Of a stretch of 64,000 nt of DNA, positions 19,083 to 28,091 are shown one piece after another; positions within the stretch are counted from its first letter, which is position 1; each line of letters starts with the position of its first letter. Origin of the DNA: Talaromyces rugulosus (taxonomy: Eukaryota > Ascomycota > Eurotiomycetes > Eurotiales > Trichocomaceae); the NCBI RefSeq assembly GCF_013368755.1, contig NC_049564.1, forward strand, positions 2,364,001 through 2,428,000, in the 5' to 3' direction. The notes under the pieces are model-generated. The model saw nothing but the letters and a program-made list of their open reading frames with translations, searched no databases and was not told the origin of the DNA. A program made the position numbers and the translations under genes.

Positions 19083-21125
19083 CTAGACGTCTCGGCGTGA
19101 CGACATCGTGTAACTGCGACTAGGTTGAAAGAGCAACTCAGCCAAATCAATAGAGTGAACTCGGCTATTCAAGTCGTTTGATACAGGGTGCACATGCCGA
19201 TGAAACACTTGTATTGAATGTACCAACTTGTCCACCTTTTGGCCTATTCTATCTTTTGGATCTTCACGGGAAGATCTTATTAGATCTTTCATATTGGCCT
19301 GCATATTTGAAATGTAGACCTCCATCCTAGGCCTCTGGTCGTGAAGAGGGGAAACTATCGCCGGTTGATCTGAAAGCAGCCCAGAAGCGCTGGTGCGCTC
19401 CATGATGGCAAACCTCACCTCATCACGAGTTTTGTGCGTAGCAGCTACTAAGAGGGGTCAGTAACCCAAGGAACCCATTAGGAATGGCATACCAGTTATC
19501 AGCATTTTTCCGCTCCTGGCTTTGATCTCTTCATCGATTAATGAGCCAACGTTCATATTTTGGGGCAGGATTTCAATTCGATCATGGATCCCGTATTTAC
19601 TAGGCGCATCGGTGTTATTTGGCATAAAAAGGTAGATGCGCAGCATCTACTGGTAGGTCAATACGAATATAATCCATAGAGACAGGAAAATGGAACTTAC
19701 ATAGCCACCTTGATCTTGCTTGAGTAGCTCCTGCATCCAGTTGCGGACCCAGTCAAGTTGACCTATCACAGTCAGGAAAAGACCTTATACGATAGAGCAT
19801 AGCATACTTGAGTGCTCAACCTCCCAAGCGAGGGTTATATTTCGCATAGAAGATTGCCATCGCCAACGCTGTTTGAGTATCTCCTTGACATATGAAATCT
19901 GGGCAGCAATCCCAATTCCAGTGGCAAACATGACAGTACACCCATACCCACGAAGATCCAATGGTACACCGTACGGCCCGTCCACCCACGTCAGATGGGC
20001 CGCATTACTCGATGCATTTCGAAGCAGCTTCGCCGTAAAGCCAGTCCGAACCTGAACCAGAAAGGAAAGTGATGTAGCGCATCCATTTTCGTCTTCCTCC
20101 CACCATGCCACGGCAAATGGGTGGTTCTGGAACAGTGACCAGACAGACACTCCAGGGATTCGGAGTTGAAAGAACTGGCCCGCTCGGACTTTGAAGGGTT
20201 GGATGTTGGACACCTGCAACGTCACAGAATCTTTCTGTGGGATGATGATGGTTCGGGGAAGCGGCCTGTGAACTGATATATTAGAGAGAAGCATAGAGAT
20301 GCCATGAATCACCAAAGTGACGATAAATGCGGCCGCACCACCGAGAAGGTAATAACGAATAAATGCATTCTCTGTTGGGGTGTGCCGCCAAATGGTACAA
20401 AATGCCACAATAGTGAGGGCATGATGCGATTTAATGAAAAGCTCATAACATGGCCGCCGCAGGAACAGGAATATGACGATAAGGCCAATGGCGACAGCAG
20501 CCTATCATCTCAGTAACACATTCAGATATGGGCGAGCATGACCTACCAGCAATCCATATAACTGAGTTCCAGATCCGACGGATATTTGCTTTTCGATGAG
20601 GAGGATCAGGAAATGGGTTAAAATTTGCGCAGTGGTTACCATGGACACCGTGCTATGAATGTGGAGGTAGGTCCTCAATGAAAGTCCCATGAGATCCGCG
20701 ATAAGAGCGGGCTGGCTGGCGAGTAAAAGGGAGAAGTTGATGGTGCTGAGGCTTGCCGACCTGTCACCCGTGTCGCGCAGCGACCGTGCCCCGAGTACGT
20801 TAGTGACAATGTTAACGGCCAAATAGCCCATCTGAAAACAGAGCCGTAGCCAAGTGACACTGCCGAAGAATCGAGCTCGGGGGAAAACCAAAGGCAGAGC
20901 GAGATATCGGATGACGAGGGAGCCAAGTCGCTGATGAGCCACCCAGGCGATTTTTTGTAACGCTCGAAGGAGTATAGGTAATATGGCCATAACGGCGCAA
21001 GTCACAGCATAGACTTTAGTTAGTTCTATCATGATTACCCAGCTGTGGACTTGAATGGCATTGGTGATGTGACTAATATGTACCCCTCGGCCCGCTTTCC
21101 AGAATCCGGTTCTCCGGGTCTGCAT
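19083..21125 (-). CDS. Ferric reductase-like transmembrane oxidoreductase
   Basis: Five exons: 21125-20547, 20501-19808, 19762-19701, 19646-19493 and 19447-19083. Introns are 45, 45, 54 and about 45 nt with matching phases, giving 617 aa. The N-terminal half has several membrane helices and the two His pairs expected to hold hemes: HIHSTV...LTHF in exon 1 and KSHHALTIVAF...WRH in exon 2. The FAD-binding domain has the HPFAVAWW motif (family HPFT/S), then GPYGVPLDL, and the NAD(P)H site GCTVMFATGIGIAAQI. Family members move electrons from NADPH through FAD and heme to Fe(III)/Cu(II) outside the cell. Oddities: the final NADPH element is MLITVAATHKTRDEVRFAI, without the usual GP, and about 90 unrelated residues follow in place of the canonical aromatic C-terminus. 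It may be a divergent or decaying paralog. Confidence 0.8.
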
Positions 21126-21475
21126 TTCCGGAAGTCTGGCTAACCAGATACCGGGTCCCGGCTAAGTATAGGCTTTGGTGCTAATGCACTTATAAATTTA
21201 ATATGGGTCTGATGATCTACGAATCAAATTCTTGCTGACAGCCACCTGTAGCACCGCTTAAGATGCTATACTACCCTCCAGTAGAGTTCGGGAGGCAATT
21301 CGCGCAACCCACCGTATCATAGACCAAGCGCTTCATATGGGAAAGGTACATTATTAAAGCCCAGTTAACGATTCACCGCACAAAGAGCGGCGATTCCAGC
21401 GGCGACTCTACTCTTTTGATAGACACGTTCATTATTCAATTCAAATTCTAGGATGAATCGGTAGTTTTATAAAAG
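21126..21475. other. Intergenic, no feature seen
   Basis: A 350-bp gap upstream of the ferric-reductase-like gene and downstream of the J-domain gene. No coding pattern, repeat or clear promoter element was found. Confidence 0.5.
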
Positions 21476-23497
21476 TTAATAATACTTATACCGTGGATAT
21501 CCACCCGGTGATGCTGCTGATCTCCTTTCTCGCCTCTTCACTTGCATTCTTTTCAAGTCCAACTGCAACGAGGCAATACGTTCTTCCAGATATTCAATGT
21601 CCGGGTCCTCATTCTCCCAGTTCGATTTGCTTGCAATAGCTCTTCGCCCACGACTCGGTGACTTGAACTCTGATTCACTACTGGAGGGGGAATTCCTTCT
21701 GACGTTTCTTCGGCTAGCAATCGATTTTTTTGCAATCGATTTTTTTGAACGCACATTATCAATCCTTTTGGAACGTGCTTGTGTCCCCTCCCGACTGTAA
21801 AAATTGACGACCAGATCATAAGCTACCTTCTCTCCCATTACCTCTTTAAATTTATTCCAACGCAGCCATCTTTCCCACTTGTAAAACCTGCCGTTTCTCT
21901 GCTTCACGAGAGAAACTTCGCATACTGCATCGCAGTGCTCCGGGTCGTCGATGATGTCATCATTTAGGCGTAATCCTACAAAGGTAACCTTGTCAATATA
22001 GCGTGCGTCTTTGTATTGGAAATCTTTCGACTGGATTCCGTAGTCTGGCGGCTTATTGGGCATGTTGAGGAAAGCTTTTACAACCTCTTTACCAATCTTT
22101 GATCCGGGTAGGATAACTCCAATTGCCTTCTCTTCATCAGGTTGGACCACGACCGTGCACCCCCGCGCCCCCCCTAGATAGGACGACATTGCATGATAAG
22201 TTTTAATTATTTGTCCGTCCGTGGTTCGGCAGGGAGTCCTGCTGGCCTCGGACCCCGAGGTGCTAATCGATTCATCTCCGGTATCGGCATGCTGCAGTTC
22301 AACCGTTGGTTCTGGGGTGCTGTTTACGGTCGATTCGTCTCCAGTATCTGAATCAGCAGCCATAGTACGTTCTAGCTCGGCACTCCTGGTAAGTTGAAAC
22401 TGCACCATCCATTCTCGAGGATAATGATTGCTAGTAACCCATTTTTTGATATTCTGGTTGGCCACGCCAATTTTTTCTTGCGCGGTCCGGTATTTTTTGT
22501 CAGAGTGCTCTTGCGTCTTCCCGAACGACTTCGTTATTTCTTGAGCAGATACGACTTCCACCACAAGACCTGCATATGAAATGCAACATTCTTTTCGATG
22601 CATACCATGCTTTTTATTGTAAACTTTGAGTTTTTCATTGCAGCGGTCGATGGCAAGCGCTGCTTCATGATTACGTGGATCGTTGATAAGTTGGTGGATG
22701 TACGGAGTGCATTTTTGGTACATTTTCACGTGATAGGACCGAGGCATTGTTCCCTGAGCGGGGATATCTTTCATTGGAATATCACCATCTTGATCATATC
22801 CATCTATGTCGTCGCTTTCGTCTGTCAAGGGATCACTGGCACTCGAGTATGCATTCTCAGCAAATGCTTCGCTGGGCATTCCTAATCTCTTCATGGCTTT
22901 GTTCAACTCTAGTTTTGTGACTATTAGCATATTTCGCTGCCCCAATCGAAATCTTTACCTACTCTGGAACGCTTTGGTTGCCCTGGGGTCCTCGTTTTTA
23001 TCAGGATGGACACGACGGCTGAGACGACGAAATGCGTTTGTAATAGTTTTTTTGTCGGCTGTGGAAGCATTGAACTCATTATACTTATCAGCTATTCCCA
23101 ACATTTCGTATGGTTTCCTGGACGATGTATTCAAAATGTGATCTATCTCTTTACCCTTCTCAATCGACGTTGAAGTCTTTGTAGGTTTTGGAGGGCCAGT
23201 GAATAAGGAGGAAAAATCGCCTCTACTCTGGGTTCCATGTTCATCGGCGTCAGAGGTAACTGTGGGGGCTGGCGGTTTGGAAGTTACCTCAGGTGCTGTG
23301 CTTTGTGGCGCCTCTTTTCCTTCTTTCTTTTTTGCATTTTTTTTGTCAAATAGACCAACTGTTTGTAGTTTCTCATATTGAGTATTGTGCTCGTGTGAAG
23401 AGCTACGAAGTCTCTTCCGGGACTTTTCCCCTGATGGGTCAGGTAATTGCGGATATTGGATCATACTGGGTTGCTTGCTGCGAGGAAGCAGTGCCAT
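21476..23497 (-). CDS. J-domain (DnaJ-like) protein with long unknown C-terminus
   Basis: Two exons, 23497-22963 and 22908-21476, with a 54-nt phase-1 intron (donor GTAGGTAAAG, acceptor AACTAG), give 655 aa. A Lys/Ser-rich N-terminus precedes the J domain at about residues 125-185: KPYEMLGIADKYNEFNAST, then AFRRLSRRVHPDKNEDPRAT, with the essential HPD motif intact and the helix IV region crossing the intron (AFQKLNKAMKRLG). The remaining 470 residues hold acidic stretches, a folded-looking middle (TVVVQPDEEKAIGVILPGSK) and a basic, coiled-coil C-terminus (LEERIASLQLDLKRMQ). J proteins recruit and stimulate Hsp70; the C-terminal part would set the client and is not recognised. The layout differs from all standard class A and B DnaJ proteins. 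Confidence 0.82.
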
Positions 23498-23795
23498 TTA
23501 GTGGGCTGGAGTAGCTTTATAAGATGGAACCTGATGAGGAAATCCGGCTCTCCAGAGCAGGCGTTACCGGATCCCCACTGTCCTCCGGAATGTGGTCCAC
23601 TCCGGAAATACCATTCAACAGGGTCATTTACGCTTAAAATCCCAGTCTTAGGCGACTCCGATGATTATGAAATGACTGTCGATAGCTGAAAAGACCATGT
23701 AATTTAACGGAAAATATTATGCATTTAAAGAATTGAATTGATACTAATCTGACATATTTAATACAGACAACTGGTTCATTATTCCAGACTGTAAA
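23498..23795. other. Intergenic, no feature seen
   Basis: About 300 bp upstream of the J-domain gene and downstream of the secreted-protein gene. No gene or repeat was found. Confidence 0.5.
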
Positions 23796-24770
23796 CTACG
23801 TCCTAGGACAAAAAAAATTGCAATCTATCAGGCGATCAGACAAATTCTCCGTGCTTCCATTATCCACGGAGCATTGAGATGAACTGCTATTCCATATTTG
23901 TGAACCATACGCAAAAGAAACCGGGCCGACAATTATCATTTCATTGTTAATAGCCGTGCGCGGTGTCACCAGTATAACCAATGGAAGTTTGCTATCCGTT
24001 TCGAGTGTTTCACCCCAGGTCAGGCCACCAGAATTGTGGCCAATCACCATACCTTTTGCATCTGTGAGTTTAACGGTAATAAATGTGTCTGGCCCAGTAC
24101 CCGTTTCACTCTCGCGTTGCCAGACTTGCACGTTGCATCTCCCAGGTGCAAATGGGAGCGCGGTTGGTATTGCCGGGTTATAAGAGCTTGATGGCTGGAT
24201 AGTGTAGGCACAGTTTATGAACCCCGAAGCTGTGGGACTGAGTGTGGGGGCCGGTGTTCCCCCACAGTTGCAATAGGCCGATGTTCCGGTAGTTGATATG
24301 ATTGCTGCACACCCAGGCAAGCCGCCTTTGCCCGGTACATTGGTAGGTGCCACTGTCGTGAGGGGGATGAGTGTAGTTTTATTGACCTCGCAGGTATAGG
24401 TAGTAGACTTATCAATTCCGACAGTGGTACCAATTCCAGCTACCCAGCCGTCATTGCATGCACAATATGATGTTGGTGGGAAGCTTTCTCCCGAAATTGT
24501 TGTAGCAGAAGCCAAGGTCATAGAACATGCGGTAATAGGCAAGGGAGATTTGGGGGTAGAGGGATGGGTTGTCGGGGTAGAAGGCGTGGTGGGTGTCATG
24601 TATGATGGCCGTGAACCGGGGGTGCTCGCGGTAGGGGATGTCGTCTTTGGTGTCCAAGACGAGATATTCCTCGGCGTTGTAGATTGGAAGCCATTGCACC
24701 GTGCCTGGATTGTTGACGAGACGAAGGGAAAAAGAAGAGATGAGAAAACAGTTAGGATATAGATTGACAT
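23796..24770 (-). CDS. Secreted Thr/Pro-rich protein of unknown function
   Basis: Taken from the ATG at 24770 this gives 324 aa. It starts with a good signal peptide (MSIYILTVFSSLLFPFVSST), then a Thr/Ser/Pro-rich linker (residues about 30-90). Cys-containing modules follow: ITACSMTLASATTISG, YCACNDGWVAGIG, AYCNCGGTPAP. A C-terminal domain contains RCNVQVWQRESETG and KLTDAKGMVIGHNSGG. Similar short CxC modules occur in fungal secreted glycoproteins. It is likely extracellular or wall-associated. An upstream in-frame ATG at 24854 would bury the signal peptide and is not preferred. Within the linker the overlapping reading frame has strongly C-ending codons, suggesting the linker overprints an older coding segment (see findings). 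Confidence 0.6.
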   Translation of the reverse strand: MSIYILTVFSSLLFPFVSSTIQARCNGFQSTTPRNISSWTPKTTSPTASTPGSRPSYMTPTTPSTPTTHPSTPKSPLPITACSMTLASATTISGESFPPTSYCACNDGWVAGIGTTVGIDKSTTYTCEVNKTTLIPLTTVAPTNVPGKGGLPGCAAIISTTGTSAYCNCGGTPAPTLSPTASGFINCAYTIQPSSSYNPAIPTALPFAPGRCNVQVWQRESETGTGPDTFITVKLTDAKGMVIGHNSGGLTWGETLETDSKLPLVILVTPRTAINNEMIIVGPVSFAYGSQIWNSSSSQCSVDNGSTENLSDRLIDCNFFCPRT

Positions 24771-25350
24771 GTTGGAATCGTGGTACAAACAATAAGTTGT
24801 TAATTCGTTTTTATTGAGGATGCGGAATCTTTCTGATATATAGTAAAAATCCATTAAGATAAGATCAATATCATAGAACTAAAACTCTAGAATCTCTTAA
24901 TCCCTCTTTAATCCTTCTTTAATCCCTCTTTAATCCCTCTTTAATCCTTCTTTAATTCTTCTTTAATCCTTCTTGAATCCTTCTTGAATCCTTCTTGAAT
25001 CACTCTTGAATCACTCTTGAATCACTCTTGAATCTCTCTTGAATCTCTCTTGAATCCCTCTTTTACAGGAAAGCTTCGACTCACCCAGCTACTGTCAGCC
25101 ATTTACACACATGAAACGACGTCGGCTGTTGATGCTTGAATCAAGAGCCGACACTTGCTTAAATGGATCCAGTGCTGGCCCTTGGGGTCCAGTTTTGGTT
25201 TTGATGGCTAGTTTGTTTCCTTATATTTATATAGCGTCACATCATTGGAGACACTTGAAGGAGCTCTACAGCAATTTCTGGACCTTGTTTCAAGCTGAAG
25301 ACATCTGTTTCCACCTCAGCGGTTGTTCGATAAGAGCAGACCATTCAACC
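24771..25350. promoter_or_regulatory. Divergent region between secreted-protein and F-box genes
   Basis: No gene is firmly supported. It contains the 11-bp tandem array (24893-25065). A plus-strand open frame from 25111 runs in frame into the F-box start and might extend that protein, but shows no domain. Confidence 0.45.
24893..25065. repeat. 11-bp tandem array TTTAATCCCTC / TTGAATCACTC
   Basis: About 16 head-to-tail copies of an 11-bp unit that drifts along the array from CTTTAATCCCT through CTTGAATCCTT and CTTGAATCACT to CTTGAATCTCT. The gradient fits growth by local slippage. It lies about 290 bp upstream of the F-box gene. Related words appear at 12640, 33065 and 35145. Confidence 0.85.
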
Positions 25351-26553
25351 ATGTCACTTATTCGCTCCCGATCATTTTCATGGAGTCTGAATAACGAACA
25401 CCAAGCAGGAAAGGTGTTGCTGGATCTCCCGGCTGAATTATTGCAATTAATATGCGATTTTGTATGAAACCCCCACCCCAAATCACATGACATACTAAAG
25501 ATTCAGACGGGATCATGTCGCGGCACATGGGCACTTTATAACACTTCCCAGCAGCTACGAGCTCACGCAGCTAGGTCATTGTTTCGGCATTCAAGTATCA
25601 ATTTCAAGAACGGTCTTCCTTGTATGTTAAACGGAAGAAGATTGCTACCGAAGACAATACTTGATTTATTGTTGCGATGGGTATCCCATATACGGGGTGC
25701 AGATATCTTCTACTCAAACACAACACCTTTCAATGTATTTGACTTATTAAGCAGAATGTCAAATCTGAGGTGGTGCGCGTATAGTTAATCCCTTTCATTG
25801 GTCTATATCGCCACTTACATGAATCATATTAAGCTGACTTGTCGAAGGATTGAAGCGCACGAGGACAATGATGTGTCTCAGTCATTTCACCGTCGAGATA
25901 TCCGTCGATACAACAAGTTCTTGAGACTCTGGCCCTCTTGCTCATTCCAATCACTGGAAGATCTTACTTTATGCGTACGTAGTCATTGGACGATTCCATA
26001 CTTACCAAATCTCCGCAATTTGACGATTGATTACGAGGATCGCTTTGGGTTCGCTGTCTATGTAGATCTAACAAAGCTACCCCAGCTGTCGTCATTTGAG
26101 TTAGAAGGGTATCAGGGCGATGACCTGATACTATTGGGATATTCAGAGACATTACGGAAAGTAACTATAGCGCAATCGTACATCGGATCAAGCTTTATTC
26201 AAAACCTGGGCCGAAGCATTGAAGAACTGAACGTATGCTTCACCGAAATTTATCCAGCGGGACGACATCCCAGGATCCAGCTGCCAATTCTCAAGGTTCT
26301 GTCATTACAGGGCTCAATAAATTTCCTCCCTTTTCTCTTCCCAACGAACCCATTGATTTTGGAGGAAGTATTTGTTTCAGTCGACTGGGCGGATGAGAGG
26401 TCACTCAGGAATTTATTACAGGTTCTAGATCTGAAACGGGGTGACACGCTGTTCACAAAGCACGATGGTTCTTTAGAAAATTTTGCAGGTCGAGCCACGG
26501 AATTAGTTGAAAGTCTCGAATGGCCTGTCGACAGCGCCCATTGGGAGTCTTAA
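25351..26553 (+). CDS. F-box protein with LRR-like C-terminus
   Basis: Three exons: 25351-25461, 25507-25778 and 25848-26553. The first intron is 45 nt, phase 0 (GTATGA...TTCAG), and the second is 69 nt, phase 2 (GTATAG...GCTGAC...GAAG), giving 362 aa. The F-box motif spans the first intron: KVLLDLPAELLQLICDFV then GSCRGTWALYNTSQQLRAHA. The rest is Leu-rich with irregular repeats (FQSLEDLTLCV, LPNLRNLTIDY, LPQLSSFELEGY, SIEELNVCF), as in fungal F-box/LRR-like proteins. F-box proteins link substrates to SCF ubiquitin ligases via Skp1. The target is unknown. The second donor is the less certain junction; GTGGTG at 25769 is an alternative in the same phase. Confidence 0.75.
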
Positions 26554-26934
26554 TAACTCTGATATTCACTCAGTGGCCACGATTTAACAACTTATGTGCC
26601 GAATTTCTTCCTTTCATATCATATACGCCTACCTCTGTACACGATGCTTTCATCGATTTGGTTGATAATGCGGACTTTGAAGTATCGGAATAGCTTTGTT
26701 GTTTTTCTGTCTACTTAAACTCTGGGGGGGGGGGGATAAATCACATGTCCAGCTTTATTCTACAACCGGCAAAATCTCCAGAAAATATTTGGGTGAATTG
26801 GTGTAGGTTATACCACAGAAGCCTTTATACAGGCACACGGTCTGGACCCAGCCTCCATGTATTGATCAGATGGAGACAACAATTCTGTATAAAGATAGAC
26901 ATATATTTGAAATTAGAATAGATACCGGTCTATT
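26554..26934. other. Intergenic with 12-nt G run
   Basis: Tail-to-tail gap between the F-box gene and the small gene ending at 26935. A run of 12 G (26724-26735) is present. No gene was found. Confidence 0.5.
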
Positions 26935-27285
26935 TCACATGATCATAGCATTTGTATAGAGATGCAATTGTGTCTCTTGTGTCATCATCTTCTCACAGTC
27001 CGCGATGGTCAGGGGAAAACGGTACATCTGTTTCCTCCATGGCCTTGGAGTGCGAAAGACCCGTTGGTGGTTACTGATTCTGTTGATCAGATCCCATTGT
27101 TGAGGCTCAGACAAATTCGCAACACACTCCCGACAAAGTGTATCGATATTGATGTGCCGCTTAATAGGAATAAGATATGTGAACAGGGCAGCATAGGCTG
27201 AACCCGGATCATAATACACAATGGTGAAACGTCTTTCTTGAGAGTCATGCCGAGGACAAGCGATGCATGACCATGTTACAGCCAT
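26935..27285 (-). CDS. Small Cys-containing protein, unknown
   Basis: An open frame of 116 aa starting exactly at the ATG that closes the repeated block (copy 2). Visible residues include CIACPRHDSQERRF near the start and TLCRECVANL in the middle, so two CxxC pairs could bind zinc. FTIVYYDPGSAYAALFTYLI and IPIKRHINIDTL look like folded protein sequence. No family was recognised. In the other two copies of the block the frame after the ATG is closed by early stops. The gene may have further exons; the frame ends in a stop without a splice signal that I could choose. Confidence 0.42.
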   Translation of the reverse strand: MAVTWSCIACPRHDSQERRFTIVYYDPGSAYAALFTYLIPIKRHINIDTLCRECVANLSEPQQWDLINRISNHQRVFRTPRPWRKQMYRFPLTIADCEKMMTQETQLHLYTNAMIM

Positions 27286-27430
27286 TCTCGAAATCGGTTT
27301 GACTGACCAACATATGACAGTCTTCTCGTAGCCCCACTGCCGAGGAATTAGTCTACGTCGATTGATGAGTCACTTGTTTCAAGTGAGGGCTGCTGTAAGT
27401 TACCTGTGGTATGAAACGGGTAATATACAG
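27276..27430 (-). repeat. Repeated block, copy 2 (inverted relative to copies 1 and 3)
   Basis: Minus-strand copy of the block described at 8845. It runs from CTGTATATTACC to CGATTTCGAGAATGGCTGTA. It forms the left flank of NLR2, copy 3 the right flank, in opposite orientations and about 5.3 kb apart. Confidence 0.75.
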
Positions 27431-28091
27431 TATTGTATCAATATCATATACATACTTTTCATTGTCTACATACAGTCCAAAATGCAATTGGTGCAGATCT
27501 ACGGAGCACGTTTAGTACTATATTTTCAAACTAGGCTCCAACCCTGGTGCACGTACGGTCGTCCCCGACTAAACGTCCCGACGTACCATGTGGAGTCTCC
27601 CCTGCATGGACGCAAGGACGAAGAAGCTTTCACGGGCCGAGAAAAGATCCTGTTCACGTGATACCTAGCAAATATCATCACAAGACTTAGCTTAGGCTAT
27701 TACGATGTCGTCGCCGCTCGTGGTGGTATAGAAAGACTTGATGAAGACAAAATACTGTGGGTAAAGTATGATAAGAATCAGCTGCCTGTATCCTTTTACG
27801 GTTTCATGTAACTATCAAGGCTGTCCTGGTCATGAAAATCAATCTGATAGGATATTTAGGTGGAAGGGCGGAAAATTTCAGATACTGTGACAAATCAAAA
27901 TATGCTTTACTCAGAATAGATCTATGGCGACTAGACCATTTGGATTGCCACTGTCAGAATCTATAGGAAGCACATAGCATGTTCTAGAAAAGAAATAAAT
28001 CCATATAAATTCTCTGCCTCTCCCAGGCCCTCCTTTTGTAAAGAGATTAGAAAACAGAGGAAGAGAAAACCTTAAATTAATCAAGACCCCA
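27431..28091. other. NLR2 3' flank, no gene
   Basis: Non-coding part of the duplicated segment. Open frames here (for example 27362-27661 plus) are not conserved in the NLR1 copy and are not taken as genes. Confidence 0.6.

Noticed and set aside
24893..25065. CRISPR-like array
   Set aside because: Units are 11 bp, directly abutting, without spacers; the genome is fungal. It is a simple tandem repeat.
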